Of a stretch of DNA of 64,000 bases, positions 7,783-17,852 are shown in pieces; positions within the stretch are counted from its first letter, which is position 1, and each line of letters starts with the position of its first letter. Below the pieces are notes generated by a model that saw nothing but the letters and a program-made list of their open reading frames with translations, was not told the DNA's origin and did not search any database. The translations under genes and the position numbers were made by a program. This DNA comes from Qipengyuania sp. ABI-127-1 (GTDB lineage Bacteria; Pseudomonadota; Alphaproteobacteria; Sphingomonadales; Sphingomonadaceae), in contig JALJCR010000001.1 of NCBI GenBank assembly GCA_022953095.1, forward strand, positions 1,088,501-1,152,500. The letters run 5' to 3'.

Positions 7783-8987
7783 AAATGGTCTCCGGTGGAA
7801 AGCTTGGCGAGCACCAACGCAGACAGCGCAGCGCGCTCGCGAAGGCTCGGTACAATCATGAATTCGTCGGGCGAGTGGATCGCCCCGCCGCGCACACCCA
7901 TTGTGTCGACCACGGGCACGCCGGTCGCCGCGATATTGTTGCCGTCGCACACGCCGCCCGTGCTCTTCCAGCCGATCTGCTGGCCCAGTTCGGCGCCGCA
8001 TGCCTTTACCAGATCGAACAGGCGCTGGGCCTTCTCATCGACCGGCTTGGGCGGGCGGGTGACACCGCCATGACGGTGGATGCCGACCTGGTGCTCCGCT
8101 TCGATCAAGCGCAGGATCGAGGCCAGTTCGCCATCGAAGCGAGCCATTGCGTCGGTCGATTTAGGGCGAATGTTGAACCGCAAGATGGCCAGATCGGGCA
8201 CGACATTATTCGCGCTGCCGCCTTCGATCTTCGCCGGGTTCACGGTGATGTCCTCCGCCTCGAGCGCCTTGATCCGCAGCACCAGGTCGCTGGCAGCGAC
8301 GATAGCGTTGCGCCCGTCATGCGGATTGCGGCCCGCATGGGCGGATTTGCCGGTGAAGGTGATCGAATAATTGCCCGTCCCGCCGCGCGCATGCGCAAGC
8401 GTGCCATCGGGAAGGGCGCTGGGCTCGTAGGTCAGAGCGGCATACTTCCCGCGCGCCAGTTCCTCGATCAGTCCGCGGCTCGCGAGGCTGCCGGTTTCCT
8501 CGTCCGAATTGATCATCACGTCGTAACCGACGCGCTCTGCCCCCTCGATTGTTTCGAAAGTCATGAGCGCGTGCAGGATGACGTTGAGGCCGCCCTTCAT
8601 ATCGGCGGTGCCGGGGCCGTTGATCGTGTCATCGTCGAGCCAGGTGGTTTCCTGAAACGGATGATCGATCGGGAAGACGGTGTCCATGTGGCCGGTCAGC
8701 ACGAAGCGGCGTTCGGCCTCCGGTCGTACACGCAGGACCATGTGCCTGCCATGCGGCTTTTCGAATTCGTGGCCTTCGCTCGAGATCGCGGTGACCGTGG
8801 CCGGGTCGACCAGTTCGACATAGCCCGGCAACGTGCTGAAGGCATCGGCGAGCACGCCCGCCATCCGGTCGAGTCCTTCGATGTTGGCGGTCCCGGTATT
8901 GATCGCTGCCCATTCCTGAACCTGACGCAGCATGGCATCGGCGTCGATGGCATCGAGGAGGGCCTGTGGGGCAGTACCTGGTTTCAT
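7779..8987 (-). CDS. M20 family zinc hydrolase, first gene of the ast operon
   Basis: The 402-residue product is an M20 metallopeptidase/deacylase of the carboxypeptidase G2/ArgE/DapE type. Its metal-site motifs are GHMDTVFP (His100, Asp102), GTADMKGG (Asp129) and NSDEETGS (Glu163/Glu164), with a late histidine in GAIHSPDEF. A dimerisation domain lies between about 190 and 305. ATG at 8987 follows AAGGACG. The gene is coupled to astA. M20 enzymes cleave N-acyl amino acids, so removal of succinyl from succinylglutamate, normally done by M14-family AstE, is an attractive role. That role is inferred only from position and family. Confidence 0.9.
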   Translation of the reverse strand: MKPGTAPQALLDAIDADAMLRQVQEWAAINTGTANIEGLDRMAGVLADAFSTLPGYVELVDPATVTAISSEGHEFEKPHGRHMVLRVRPEAERRFVLTGHMDTVFPIDHPFQETTWLDDDTINGPGTADMKGGLNVILHALMTFETIEGAERVGYDVMINSDEETGSLASRGLIEELARGKYAALTYEPSALPDGTLAHARGGTGNYSITFTGKSAHAGRNPHDGRNAIVAASDLVLRIKALEAEDITVNPAKIEGGSANNVVPDLAILRFNIRPKSTDAMARFDGELASILRLIEAEHQVGIHRHGGVTRPPKPVDEKAQRLFDLVKACGAELGQQIGWKSTGGVCDGNNIAATGVPVVDTMGVRGGAIHSPDEFMIVPSLRERAALSALVLAKLSTGDHL

Positions 8988-9119
8988 GTGTAACGTCCTT
9001 AATCGTGTGCGAAGCCAAGTCCACCCCGCACCTTGCATTGATCAACCGGTGGCGGCATAGACCGTGCCGCTCCTCCCCGGGTTCGACATTGCCAGCCTAA
9101 CATCTGCCTGAGGAGTTCC

Positions 9120-11216
9120 ATGACCCAATACGTTACGCGCGCCGGGATCGAAGCAGACCCGCAGCTTGCCGAGTTCATCGAAACCGAAGTGCTTGGCCCG
9201 CTTGGCCGCGATGTCGATGAATTCTGGCAGGGTTTTGCGCAATTGCTCGGCAGTTTCGCCCCGCGCAATCGCGACCTGCTGGACAAGCGGGAAGACCTCC
9301 AGGCAAAGATCGATGCCTGGCATACAGCGCGCGCGGGCCAGCCGCACGATGCGGACGACTATCGCGCTTTCTTGAACGATATCGGCTATCTCGTCCCCGA
9401 GCCGGGCGATTTCACCATCGGGACCGAGAATGTCGATCCGGAAATCGCCACCATGGCCGGGCCGCAGCTCGTGGTGCCGATCCTCAACGCACGCTTCTTG
9501 CTCAACGCCGCCAATGCGCGCTGGGGCAGCCTCTACGATGCACTGTACGGAACCGACGCGCTCGACGCTCCGCCCGCGCGCCCTGGCGGCTATGACGAGG
9601 ATCGCGGCGCGGCGGTAATTGCCGAAGGGCGCAAGCTACTCGATGAAATCGTGCCGCTGGCATCGGGAAGCTGGAGCGAGCTCGACAGTCTGGAAAATGC
9701 GATACTGGCGCACCCTTCGCAACAGGTCGGCACGACCGACAAGGGACCGCTTTTCAAGCATAACGGCCTGCATATCGAACTCGTCGTCGATCCCGATAGC
9801 CAGGTCGGCAAGACCGATCGGCTGGGCCTGGCCGATATCAACTTCGAAGCCGCGCTGACGACCATTGCCGATTGCGAGGATTCGGTGGCGGCAGTCGATG
9901 CCGAGGACAAGCTGCTCGCTTACACCAACTGGTTGGGCGTTATCCGCGGCGATCTGGAAGAAAGCTTCGACAAGGGCGGCAAAACGCTGACGCGCAAGCT
10001 TGCGGGCGACAAGAGCTACACCGATGCCGATGGCGCGCAGCACACGCTGCCCGGCCGCAGTCTGATGTTCGTGCGCAATGTCGGCCATTTGATGACCAAT
10101 CCGGCGATGCGCTGGGACGGCATGGAGATTCCCGAGGGCATTCTCGACGCTGTCGTGACCAGTGCCATTTCCGCGCAGGATGTCGCCGGGCTCGGCAAAT
10201 ACGGCAACAGCCGCGAGGGCAGCATCTATATCGTGAAGCCCAAGATGCACGGGCCGGAAGAATGCGCCTTCACCAACGATCTGTTCGACGCGGTCGAGGA
10301 CCTCCTCGGCCTGCCGCGCCACACGATCAAGGTTGGCGTGATGGACGAAGAACGCCGCACTTCGGCCAACCTCGCCGCCTGTATCCATGCGGTGAAGGAC
10401 CGGATTGTCTTCATCAACACCGGCTTCCTCGACCGCACGGGTGACGAGATTCACACCTCGATGCGCGCCGGTCCGATGATGCGCAAGGGCGAGATGAAGA
10501 ACTCCGCCTGGCTCAAGGCTTACGAGGCGCGCAATGTCGGCATTGGCCTCGCGCATGGCCTTTCGGGCCGGGCGCAGATCGGCAAGGGCATGTGGGCCGC
10601 GCCCGACCTGATGAGCCAGATGATGATCGAGAAGATCGGCCACCTGCGCGCCGGCGCCAATACGGCCTGGGTTCCCAGCCCGACCGCTGCCACTCTCCAT
10701 GCGATCCATTATCACCGCGAGGATGTGTTCGAGATCCAGAAGGGCCTGCCCGATGCGGCGAAGCTCGACGAACTTCTCGCCATTCCGCTGGCCGATGGAG
10801 TGAATTGGTCCGAAGAGGAAATCCGCGAGGAGCTGGACAATAATTGCCAGGGCCTGCTCGGCTATGTCGTGCGCTGGATCAACCAGGGGGTCGGCTGTTC
10901 TAAAGTGCCCGACATCAACGATGTCGGCCTGATGGAAGACCGCGCGACACTGCGTATTTCCAGCCAGCATATCGCCAACTGGCTGCTGCATGGTGTGATC
11001 TCGCAAGATCAGGTGATGGACAGCCTGCGCCGCATGGCGGCCAAGGTGGATCAGCAGAATGCCGCCGACCCGTCCTATGAACCGCTGCTCGAAAACGAAG
11101 ACGGCGCGGCGTTCAGCGCGGCGAAGGACCTCATCTTCAAGGGCGTCGAACAGCCGAGCGGCTATACCGAGCCGCTGCTGCACGCCTGGAGGCTCAGAAA
11201 GAAGGCGAGCGCTTGA
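9120..11216 (+). CDS. glcB: Malate synthase G
   Basis: Malate synthase condenses glyoxylate with acetyl-CoA to malate. The 698-residue length fits isoform G (E. coli GlcB has 723) and not the shorter isoform A. Family stretches are visible, such as [24 protein letters not shown], given here only by position near residues 115-138, the motif [16 protein letters not shown], and [14 protein letters not shown] at 9120 has GAGGAG seven bases upstream. It is divergent from the ast operon, and a TTGCAT/CATAGA pair about 50-80 bases upstream is a weak promoter candidate. No isocitrate lyase gene is nearby. Confidence 0.96.
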   Translation: MTQYVTRAGIEADPQLAEFIETEVLGPLGRDVDEFWQGFAQLLGSFAPRNRDLLDKREDLQAKIDAWHTARAGQPHDADDYRAFLNDIGYLVPEPGDFTIGTENVDPEIATMAGPQLVVPILNARFLLNAANARWGSLYDALYGTDALDAPPARPGGYDEDRGAAVIAEGRKLLDEIVPLASGSWSELDSLENAILAHPSQQVGTTDKGPLFKHNGLHIELVVDPDSQVGKTDRLGLADINFEAALTTIADCEDSVAAVDAEDKLLAYTNWLGVIRGDLEESFDKGGKTLTRKLAGDKSYTDADGAQHTLPGRSLMFVRNVGHLMTNPAMRWDGMEIPEGILDAVVTSAISAQDVAGLGKYGNSREGSIYIVKPKMHGPEECAFTNDLFDAVEDLLGLPRHTIKVGVMDEERRTSANLAACIHAVKDRIVFINTGFLDRTGDEIHTSMRAGPMMRKGEMKNSAWLKAYEARNVGIGLAHGLSGRAQIGKGMWAAPDLMSQMMIEKIGHLRAGANTAWVPSPTAATLHAIHYHREDVFEIQKGLPDAAKLDELLAIPLADGVNWSEEEIREELDNNCQGLLGYVVRWINQGVGCSKVPDINDVGLMEDRATLRISSQHIANWLLHGVISQDQVMDSLRRMAAKVDQQNAADPSYEPLLENEDGAAFSAAKDLIFKGVEQPSGYTEPLLHAWRLRKKASA

Positions 11217-11242
11217 TGCACTGGGCGGCCTGATGCAGACTA

Positions 11243-11265
11243 CCTCCCGGAAGTGGGAAGGGAGG
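11243..11265 (+). promoter_or_regulatory. Possible hairpin covering the DUF2189 ribosome binding site
   Basis: CCTCCC at 11243-11248 is complementary to GGGAGG at 11260-11265, which is the ribosome binding site of the following gene. A 6-bp stem with an 11-base loop could reduce initiation. Only the complementarity is seen; a regulatory effect is inferred. Confidence 0.25.
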
Positions 11266-11274
11266 AACGGTATC

Positions 11275-12054
11275 ATGCAGGCCGCCAACAATGTCGCAGC
11301 ATCCGTGGAACAGATCGCGAATGATCTCACCATCGGGGATCTTGGCCGTGCGCTCAAAGCGGGGCTGGCGGATTTCCTCGCCAGGCCGCTATTCGGTTTG
11401 TTTTTTGCGTCGATCTATGTGGCCGCTGGTCTGTTCCTGTTCGTGGCCTTGATGCGCTGGGGCGAGCCGATGTGGTTCGTCCCGGCGGTGGCCGGATTTC
11501 CGCTGATCGCACCGTTTACCGCAGTCGGATTATACGAGGTCAGTCGGCGCCGCGAGGCGGGTTTGCCGATCGGCTGGGGCGCCGTGCTCGGAGCCCTGCG
11601 CGGAAGGGGTGACGAACAACTTATTATGATGGGCGGTATCGTGTTCGTGGCGTTCAGTTTCTGGATGATCATCGCGCATGGTATTTTTGCGATTTTCCTC
11701 GCCGAATCCGGTGTTGGATCGGAATCGCTGGCGGCTTTCGCCACGCTCGAGGGCATGGCAATGCTGGCGGTTGGTACGCTGGTCGGCGCAATCCTGGCTC
11801 TGGCCTTCTATGCGGTGACGGTTGTCAGCCTGCCGATGCTGGTGGATCGTGAAGTCGATTTCCTCACTGCCATCATTGCAAGCCTTGCGGCCTTCAGGGC
11901 GAATATGGTCATGCTATGTATCTGGGCAGCGGTGATCGCTGCGTCTTTGCTGGTCGCGATGCTGCCCGCTTTTCTGGGTCTTCTCATCGTTCTGCCCGTT
12001 TTCGGCCACGCGACCTGGCACCTCTACCGGCGCATCGTCGGCCAAGTCGGCTAA
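11275..12054 (+). CDS. DUF2189-type integral membrane protein
   Basis: This 259-residue protein has a short helical cytoplasmic N terminus (about 1-35), then a domain of about six membrane helices beginning [17 protein letters not shown]. It includes the motif [19 protein letters not shown], which is characteristic of the DUF2189 family of bacterial membrane proteins. ATG at 11275 is chosen because GGGAGG lies 9 bases upstream. It follows malate synthase by 58 bases and converges with rsmA, overlapping it by 4 bases (12051-12054). Function is unknown for the family. Confidence 0.8.
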   Translation: MQAANNVAASVEQIANDLTIGDLGRALKAGLADFLARPLFGLFFASIYVAAGLFLFVALMRWGEPMWFVPAVAGFPLIAPFTAVGLYEVSRRREAGLPIGWGAVLGALRGRGDEQLIMMGGIVFVAFSFWMIIAHGIFAIFLAESGVGSESLAAFATLEGMAMLAVGTLVGAILALAFYAVTVVSLPMLVDREVDFLTAIIASLAAFRANMVMLCIWAAVIAASLLVAMLPAFLGLLIVLPVFGHATWHLYRRIVGQVG

Positions 12055-12875
12055 ACTGAGAGGATCCGCGCCAGCGCAACGAATTCCGTCACCGAAACAG
12101 TCTCGGCGCGCCTTTGCGGGTCGATCCCGACCTCTGCCAGCGCCTCGACCGCGCCGGAAACGCCTTTCAGGCTCTGACGCAACATTTTCCGGCGCTGGCC
12201 GAAAGCGGCTTCGGTCAGGCGTTCCAGAACCCTGGCCGACACGCCTTCGGGCATTGCACCGGGTTCGACATGGACAATCGCGCTCATGACTTTGGGCGGC
12301 GGGGTGAAGGCACTGCGATGGACTTTCATCGCCAGTTTCGCGTTACTGCGCCATTGCGCCAATACCGCCAGCCGACCGTAGATCGAGCCGCCGGGCCGGG
12401 CGACAATCCGCTGGGCAACCTCCTGCTGAAACATCAGCGTGAGGCTGGTCCAGAGGGGCGGCCAACGCTCTCCACCGAGCCAGCGGACGAACAGCGCCGT
12501 TCCGACATTGTAGGGCAGGTTGGACAGCACGGCGAAGGGCTCGCCGCCCATCAGCTCGGCATGGTCGAGCCTGAGCGCATCGCCTTCGATCACGCGTAGC
12601 TGTCCCGGAAACGCCTCGCCCAATTCGGCCAGAGCCGGGAGGCAGCGCTTGTCCATCTCGATCGCGGTAACCTTCGCACCGCTGCGCAGCAGGGCGCGGG
12701 TCAGGCCTCCGGGACCAGGACCGACTTCGAGCACCTGCTTGCCCGAAAGATCGCCCGGAATGGCGGCGATCCGGTCCAGCAATTGTTCGTCGAACAGGAA
12801 GTTCTGGCCCAGCGCCTTGGACGCGCTGAGCCCGTGACGGGCAATCACTTCGCGCAAGGGGGGAAGATCAGCCAT
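12051..12875 (-). CDS. rsmA: 16S rRNA (adenine-N6,N6)-dimethyltransferase RsmA/KsgA
   Basis: RsmA dimethylates two adjacent adenosines near the 3' end of 16S rRNA during late 30S assembly. The 274-residue product has the SAM-binding motif [10 protein letters not shown] (about 50-59), the acidic IEMDKRC segment, and the catalytic motif NLPYNV (119-124). The N-terminal KALGQNFL motif is also family-specific. ATG at 12875 overlaps the end of pdxA by 8 bases; an ATG 9 bases earlier is possible. It is last in the lptD-surA-pdxA-rsmA gene order found in many proteobacteria. Confidence 0.96.
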   Translation of the reverse strand: MADLPPLREVIARHGLSASKALGQNFLFDEQLLDRIAAIPGDLSGKQVLEVGPGPGGLTRALLRSGAKVTAIEMDKRCLPALAELGEAFPGQLRVIEGDALRLDHAELMGGEPFAVLSNLPYNVGTALFVRWLGGERWPPLWTSLTLMFQQEVAQRIVARPGGSIYGRLAVLAQWRSNAKLAMKVHRSAFTPPPKVMSAIVHVEPGAMPEGVSARVLERLTEAAFGQRRKMLRQSLKGVSGAVEALAEVGIDPQRRAETVSVTEFVALARILSV

Positions 12876-13869
12876 GGCTGGCACGCCGCGTCGCCATGTC
12901 GCCTGCTAGTTTCAGCGCGGCGATCATGGCACCGGGGTGAGCAAGCGACTTGCCCGCGATGTCGAAGGCCGTGCCGTGGTCGGGGCTGGTTCGCACGATG
13001 GGCAGGCCGAGCGTAACGTTCACGCCCTCGTCGAAATCGAGAGCTTTCAGGGGTACCAGCGCCTGATCGTGGTACATCGCCAGTGCCACATCGTAAGTCT
13101 GGCGGGCACGCGGTGTGAAAAGGGCGTCTGCCGGATGTGGGCCGCTTATGCGCAACCCCTCGGCGGATAGCGCCTCGATCGCCGGTTCGATGATGCGCGC
13201 TTCCTCGTCACCGAAACGCCCCCCTTCTCCCGCATGAGGATTCAGTCCGCAAACGGCCAGACGCGGGGAGGCAATCCCCAAATCGCGTGCCAATGCCTGG
13301 GACACGATGCGCGCCCGATGCTCGATCAGGCTCTGCGTCAACCGCGTGGGCACGTCGGCAAGCGCGCAGTGGACTGTCAGCGGTACGGCGCGCAAGCTTG
13401 GTCCCGCGAGCATCATGACTGCGTCCTCGCGCTCCAACCCGCATACATCCGCAAGGAATTCGGTCTGGCCGGGATATTCGAAACCGACGCGAGCCAAATG
13501 CGCTTTGGATATCGGTGCAGTCACGACAGCCGAGGCTGTCCCCAATAAAGCATGCCGGGTCGCCTCCGCGAGCGAATGCATCGCCAGCGCGGCGCCTTGA
13601 TCGTCCGGGGTGCCGGGTATCGCATCGCAATCTTCCGGCCCCAGGACAGGCAGGGCGGTTTCGAAGATCCGTGCCGCTTGCGAAGGGGTCTCGACGCGTT
13701 CGATTTCGACGGCGAGCCCGCGCACCTTTGCCGCTTTGGCAAGAACACCCGCCCCCCCCACCACGAAGAAGGGCGCAAGCGCCATGTCGTGGCGCCGCGT
13801 CCAGCTTTCGACGATGATCTCCGGTCCGATCCCCGCCGGATCGCCAAGCGAGACGGCGAGAATAACCAT
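12868..13869 (-). CDS. pdxA: 4-hydroxythreonine-4-phosphate dehydrogenase
   Basis: PdxA oxidises 4-phosphohydroxy-L-threonine in the DXP-dependent pyridoxal phosphate pathway. The 333-residue product begins [15 protein letters not shown], the family signature. It also has PISKAHL, the metal-site motif [10 protein letters not shown], and [16 protein letters not shown] with the third metal histidine. ATG at 13869 fits the family start. A TTG at 13881 that overlaps the surA stop (TTGA) is an alternative that would couple the genes. Expression with surA and rsmA as one unit is likely. Confidence 0.96.
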   Translation of the reverse strand: MVILAVSLGDPAGIGPEIIVESWTRRHDMALAPFFVVGGAGVLAKAAKVRGLAVEIERVETPSQAARIFETALPVLGPEDCDAIPGTPDDQGAALAMHSLAEATRHALLGTASAVVTAPISKAHLARVGFEYPGQTEFLADVCGLEREDAVMMLAGPSLRAVPLTVHCALADVPTRLTQSLIEHRARIVSQALARDLGIASPRLAVCGLNPHAGEGGRFGDEEARIIEPAIEALSAEGLRISGPHPADALFTPRARQTYDVALAMYHDQALVPLKALDFDEGVNVTLGLPIVRTSPDHGTAFDIAGKSLAHPGAMIAALKLAGDMATRRASHG

Positions 13870-13877
13870 GACCTTCG

Positions 13878-15215
13878 TCAATTATACTCGATGTAAGCGT
13901 CGTTGCGCAGATCGCGCAGATACCGCTGAGCGCGCTTTTCGACACGCTCGTTCTCGAGCTGACCCATCAGCTGGTCGAAGTCCGGACCGTCCGCGACCTG
14001 AGGATCGTCGCGGCCGCACAGCAGCAGGACCCTCACGCCTTCTTCGAAGGAACCGAAAGGCGGAGTGGACTGGCCGACCTGAAGCTGCAGGAGGATGTTC
14101 TGCAATTGATCGGGCAGGGAACGCACGCGGATCTGATCGTTGGTGACCACGGTAGCCCCCAGGGCCGCAGCGGCATTTTCGGCATCGCCACAGCCACGGA
14201 TCGCACGCACGCCTTCGGTAAAGCGGGCCACTCGCTGCTGCGCGGCCGCCTCAGAAGTGCCGGGGTCGAAGGTGATCTGAATCTGTTTCAGGCTGAGTAC
14301 GGCATCGCGCGGATCTGCCATCAGCACCTGCCGCTTGTCGATCAGATAAAGAATGGAAAAGCCACCGGGAATGCGAATAGGCCCGACCAACTGACCCGGG
14401 TTCATTTCGCGGGCGACGGCTTCCAGTTCGGCATTTTTGAGCTGAGCAAGCTGGATCCAGCCCAGATCGCCACCGACGGCTGCGGTCGAAGCTTCCGAAA
14501 ATTGGCGCGCATAGGCAACGAAGCTGCCGCCCTGGCGCAACTGCTCGACGATCTTATTGGCGTTAGCCTCGACCGCCGCTTGCGTTTCCGGGGTGGCCGA
14601 AAGGTAGATTTCGCCGAGTCGATATTCTTCGGTGCCGCGCGAAGCTTCGAGCCGTTCGATAAGCTCGTTAACTTCCTCGGCCGAGACGTTGATGAAGGGC
14701 GAGACGTTCCGGCGCAGAAGCTTGTTCCATGCCATTTCGCCTTTGATCTGACGTTTCAGCGTTTCGGGCGAGGAGCCGATCGAACGAAGATATTCGTCCA
14801 TCGCTTGCGGGTTCTGCTCGAAGTTCTGCGCCGCGACGCGGCTGTAGGTCTGCTGGATTTCGGCGTCGGAAAGCTCCAGCTCCTGTGCTTCGGCTGCCTG
14901 GATCTGCAGGGTCTCGTCGATGAGGTTGCGCAGCACCTGCATACGGATGCGGGTCATCTCCTCATCGCTTACCGGGCGCTGGTTCGCCGCCAGGAGTAGG
15001 GCGACGCGGTGGTTCACGTCGGTTTCCGTAATGACGAAACCGTTGACCAAGGCCGTGGCTACGCGGCGATTGGGGTCAGTCTCACCCAGCATGCGGAGAT
15101 CGCTCGGAAGACCGAGTAAATCGCCCTGAGCCATGGCTTGCTGGGCCTGGCCTGCGATGGGTGCAGCGGCAAGGCCAGCGGCTGCAGCGACGGAGAGCAG
15201 TCGAGAAAACATCAT
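13878..15215 (-). CDS. surA: Periplasmic chaperone and peptidyl-prolyl isomerase SurA
   Basis: SurA escorts unfolded outer-membrane proteins through the periplasm. The 445-residue product has a signal peptide (about 1-29), an N-terminal SurA chaperone domain with NGFVITETDVNHRV, and one good parvulin domain with EYRLGEIYLS, GGDLGWI and GPIRIPGGF (about 215-320). The C-terminal parvulin region is weaker and contains two cysteines (GCGD and LLCGRDD). The ATG pair at 15215/15212 begins the signal sequence. It sits between lptD, a known outer-membrane biogenesis partner, and pdxA. The second parvulin domain may be inactive. Confidence 0.93.
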   Translation of the reverse strand: MMFSRLLSVAAAAGLAAAPIAGQAQQAMAQGDLLGLPSDLRMLGETDPNRRVATALVNGFVITETDVNHRVALLLAANQRPVSDEEMTRIRMQVLRNLIDETLQIQAAEAQELELSDAEIQQTYSRVAAQNFEQNPQAMDEYLRSIGSSPETLKRQIKGEMAWNKLLRRNVSPFINVSAEEVNELIERLEASRGTEEYRLGEIYLSATPETQAAVEANANKIVEQLRQGGSFVAYARQFSEASTAAVGGDLGWIQLAQLKNAELEAVAREMNPGQLVGPIRIPGGFSILYLIDKRQVLMADPRDAVLSLKQIQITFDPGTSEAAAQQRVARFTEGVRAIRGCGDAENAAAALGATVVTNDQIRVRSLPDQLQNILLQLQVGQSTPPFGSFEEGVRVLLLCGRDDPQVADGPDFDQLMGQLENERVEKRAQRYLRDLRNDAYIEYN

Positions 15216-15355
15216 TGCAGTCACGTGTCGAACCTGTTTTGCGGCATCGCCTCGATGCCCGAATATGCCGCCAGCCTTGCAGCGGCGCGGCTTAACCAAA
15301 GCTGATAGTTGCGCGCCGGATAGCGTGTTTGGCGCAAGGTGCCAATAAGCGTGGG

Positions 15356-17752
15356 CTAGCGAAATCCCAGATTTCTCAAGCTGAAATAGAACTGGAAGGT
15401 GTCTCCGCGCTGGGCATCGCCCGAGGTGATATAGTCACGGCGCCAGGTTGCGCCCAGCTCAAGGCAGTCATCGCGATAGGCAATGCCCAGACGAGTACGG
15501 ATGGGGTCGAATCCGTCCGAAGACAGCATCGGGTCTTCTTCGCGGTCGGTCAGGTTGAACACCCCCGAGCCGAAGACCGACCAGTAATTGGCGAAAGCTA
15601 TGCGTACGGCACCGCGCAATTCCTCACGGTCCTGCAGGTCCTCTACCTGCGTGATATTCCGGTTGAGGCGGACATAGCCCAGTTCGGCGTAGGTCTTGCT
15701 GGAGCCGACCGCCGCGTCGATTTCGTTGCGGCGGATGGCCAGGCTGTCCTTGTCCAGCCTGAAGCGGTGGGTAAATTTGAGAAAGTCGCGATACCGGACT
15801 TCGGTACGGCCGACGAAATCGGAGAATCTTTCCGAAAGGCCGGTTCCGACGGGCAGGATGTCGCGGTCGCTGTCGAGCCGGTAGGATTGCCCGACCGTCG
15901 TCTTGAGTTCCCAGTCGGGGATACGCAGCGACCAATCCAGGCCATAGGTAATCCGCGCCCCGTCTTCCACCCGATCGTAGCCGGGGAAGCGATTGAGCGC
16001 GAACAGGTTCGAATCTTCCAGATCGATCGCGCGGGCATCTTCGTTGGGAATGGCGAGGTTCTTGATCGGCGGGGTGGCCACCAACTGGACGCGCGGCGTG
16101 AATACCTGCGTGCCGCCGAAAGCCTCTCCGACGAAGGGCCATTGCACATCGAGAGCACCCAAGGCGACGCCGCGATATTCCCAGCCCGGATTGCCACGAT
16201 AGCTGGCTGTCGTGGTCAGAAAGTTCTCATCCGAATGGTACAGGTCGCCGCGCAGCATGCCGGTCAGCGTAACCACTTGTCCCAGCCCGGTTATGCGGCG
16301 CAAATCCCACTGCGCGCGGGCAAAAGCGCGCTGAGTATCCTGCCCGATATCCCGAGAAATCGAGAGCGTATTGAGCTGAAGCTCGAGCTGCCCGCCGACT
16401 AGCGGAATGTCGGGCCGCCAGCGGGCGTCGAGCACGGGAAGGGCGATCGGCACTTCGCCCTGGGGTTGGTTGAGGCGCAGTGTCTGCGTCGCCCAGCCGG
16501 CTAGGGAAAAATAGGTGTTGCTGCCGATCCTCTCGAGCTCAAGGGTGGAGCGCAGCCGATCGTCGCGGCTGATATCATAGCGGCGCAGGAATGTGCGATC
16601 CGTCGTTCGCCGGATCGATCCGGTTAAGCTCCAGTCCGGGGAAAGCTGAAACTTGCCGTTGGCAAAGATGTAGCCGCGAAACTCTTCCTCGCTGTTGGGC
16701 GCGCCCGTGAAGGTGGAAATGCGCTGCGAATGGGTGGCATAGCCGGTGATTTGATAGGCGCCCCTTTCCGTCAGGTGCCGCCATTGCGCGGCGACCATGG
16801 GCGCGGCCTGGGTATAGACATGGGTGGTCAGCGTAAGATCGCGGTTATCCGCGAAGCGCAGGAAGTAGCTGCCCGACACCTCCACCCCGTTGCTTTTAGA
16901 AAACCGCAGGTCGGGAACGAGTAGCCCCGACACGGCGCCGCCATCGGTCCGCACCGCCAGGCCGGGAAGGGGGAGGATTCGCGCGCCGAACAATTCCAGA
17001 AACGCGCCGGTAAACTTAATTCTCTGGCTTTCCGGATCGTAAACCACCCGTTCTGCCGTGATCCGCCAGCTCGGATCTTTCGGGCAGCCTTGCGGCGTCA
17101 CCACGGAACAGCCGCTATAGGCGGCTTCCTGCAACGCTATCGTGCCGTCGCTCTCCCGCATACCTCGGATAGCCGCGAGGCGCCCGCCCTGCCGCAGCGC
17201 CAGCAGGAGGTCCTCCATCGCGCCGGCTTCGAATTCGTCGGTCAGCTCTACCCGCTCGGAAAAGAGCTGGTTGCCATTCTCGTCGACGAAGCGCACCCGG
17301 CCGGATGCCACGATCACGCCGGTTTGCTGGTTCCAGCTCACCGTATCGGCCCGCAGCGAACGATCGCCGCTGCGCAGGACCACATTGCCGCTGGCGGTCA
17401 CATTGTCGCTGTCAGCACTGTATTCGAGGATATCCGCCTCGAAATCGATTTCGCGATTGCCATCTGCGTCGATCCCTTCCTCGCCGGTCGCAACGGGGGG
17501 CGGGTCGAGGCCGGCATTGGGATCGGGGACGGTCAGGAGATCGTCCACGTCACCCTGGGGATCGAGGGGCGGTTGGTCGGGTTGTGGATCCCCCGGTTCA
17601 CCTTGCGGATCGACCACCGTCCCGACGTCGTCGGCGGCGGACTGCGCGGCCAGTGGCGCAGCCAGGGCGAGAGCGACCCCGCTGGCGATCCAGGTCAGGG
17701 GCCTGACGGCCTCCCGGCTGGCTGGCAATGCTATCTCTGCAGGCGGGAGCAT
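15356..17752 (-). CDS. lptD: LPS-assembly protein LptD
   Basis: LptD is the outer-membrane beta-barrel that, with LptE, inserts lipopolysaccharide into the outer leaflet. The roughly 798-residue product has a signal segment (to about residue 37) and then a proline/aspartate-rich linker. An OstA-like jellyroll follows (FEADILEYSADSDNVTASG onward), and a long beta-barrel domain ends in FYFSLRNLGFR with a terminal aromatic-arginine pattern. Cysteines in YSGCSVV and QGCPKD and in DDCLE could form disulfides. ATG at 17752 gives the best signal peptide; ATG at 17794 is an alternative. It is divergent from pepA and upstream of surA. Confidence 0.93.
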   Translation of the reverse strand: MLPPAEIALPASREAVRPLTWIASGVALALAAPLAAQSAADDVGTVVDPQGEPGDPQPDQPPLDPQGDVDDLLTVPDPNAGLDPPPVATGEEGIDADGNREIDFEADILEYSADSDNVTASGNVVLRSGDRSLRADTVSWNQQTGVIVASGRVRFVDENGNQLFSERVELTDEFEAGAMEDLLLALRQGGRLAAIRGMRESDGTIALQEAAYSGCSVVTPQGCPKDPSWRITAERVVYDPESQRIKFTGAFLELFGARILPLPGLAVRTDGGAVSGLLVPDLRFSKSNGVEVSGSYFLRFADNRDLTLTTHVYTQAAPMVAAQWRHLTERGAYQITGYATHSQRISTFTGAPNSEEEFRGYIFANGKFQLSPDWSLTGSIRRTTDRTFLRRYDISRDDRLRSTLELERIGSNTYFSLAGWATQTLRLNQPQGEVPIALPVLDARWRPDIPLVGGQLELQLNTLSISRDIGQDTQRAFARAQWDLRRITGLGQVVTLTGMLRGDLYHSDENFLTTTASYRGNPGWEYRGVALGALDVQWPFVGEAFGGTQVFTPRVQLVATPPIKNLAIPNEDARAIDLEDSNLFALNRFPGYDRVEDGARITYGLDWSLRIPDWELKTTVGQSYRLDSDRDILPVGTGLSERFSDFVGRTEVRYRDFLKFTHRFRLDKDSLAIRRNEIDAAVGSSKTYAELGYVRLNRNITQVEDLQDREELRGAVRIAFANYWSVFGSGVFNLTDREEDPMLSSDGFDPIRTRLGIAYRDDCLELGATWRRDYITSGDAQRGDTFQFYFSLRNLGFR

Positions 17753-17852
17753 GGCTTGCCTATCGCACCGGCCACGCCTAATCGCAATCGCCATCCTCGA
17801 TGGGCGGCCGTGGACCCCGCCGCCCCGACCAGATATTGTTTCCGGAGATTCC

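Noticed and set aside
9636..11357. A 573-residue open frame antisense to malate synthase.
   Set aside because: The plus-strand gene is a clear malate synthase G; the antisense frame has no family features and arises from GC-rich codon bias.
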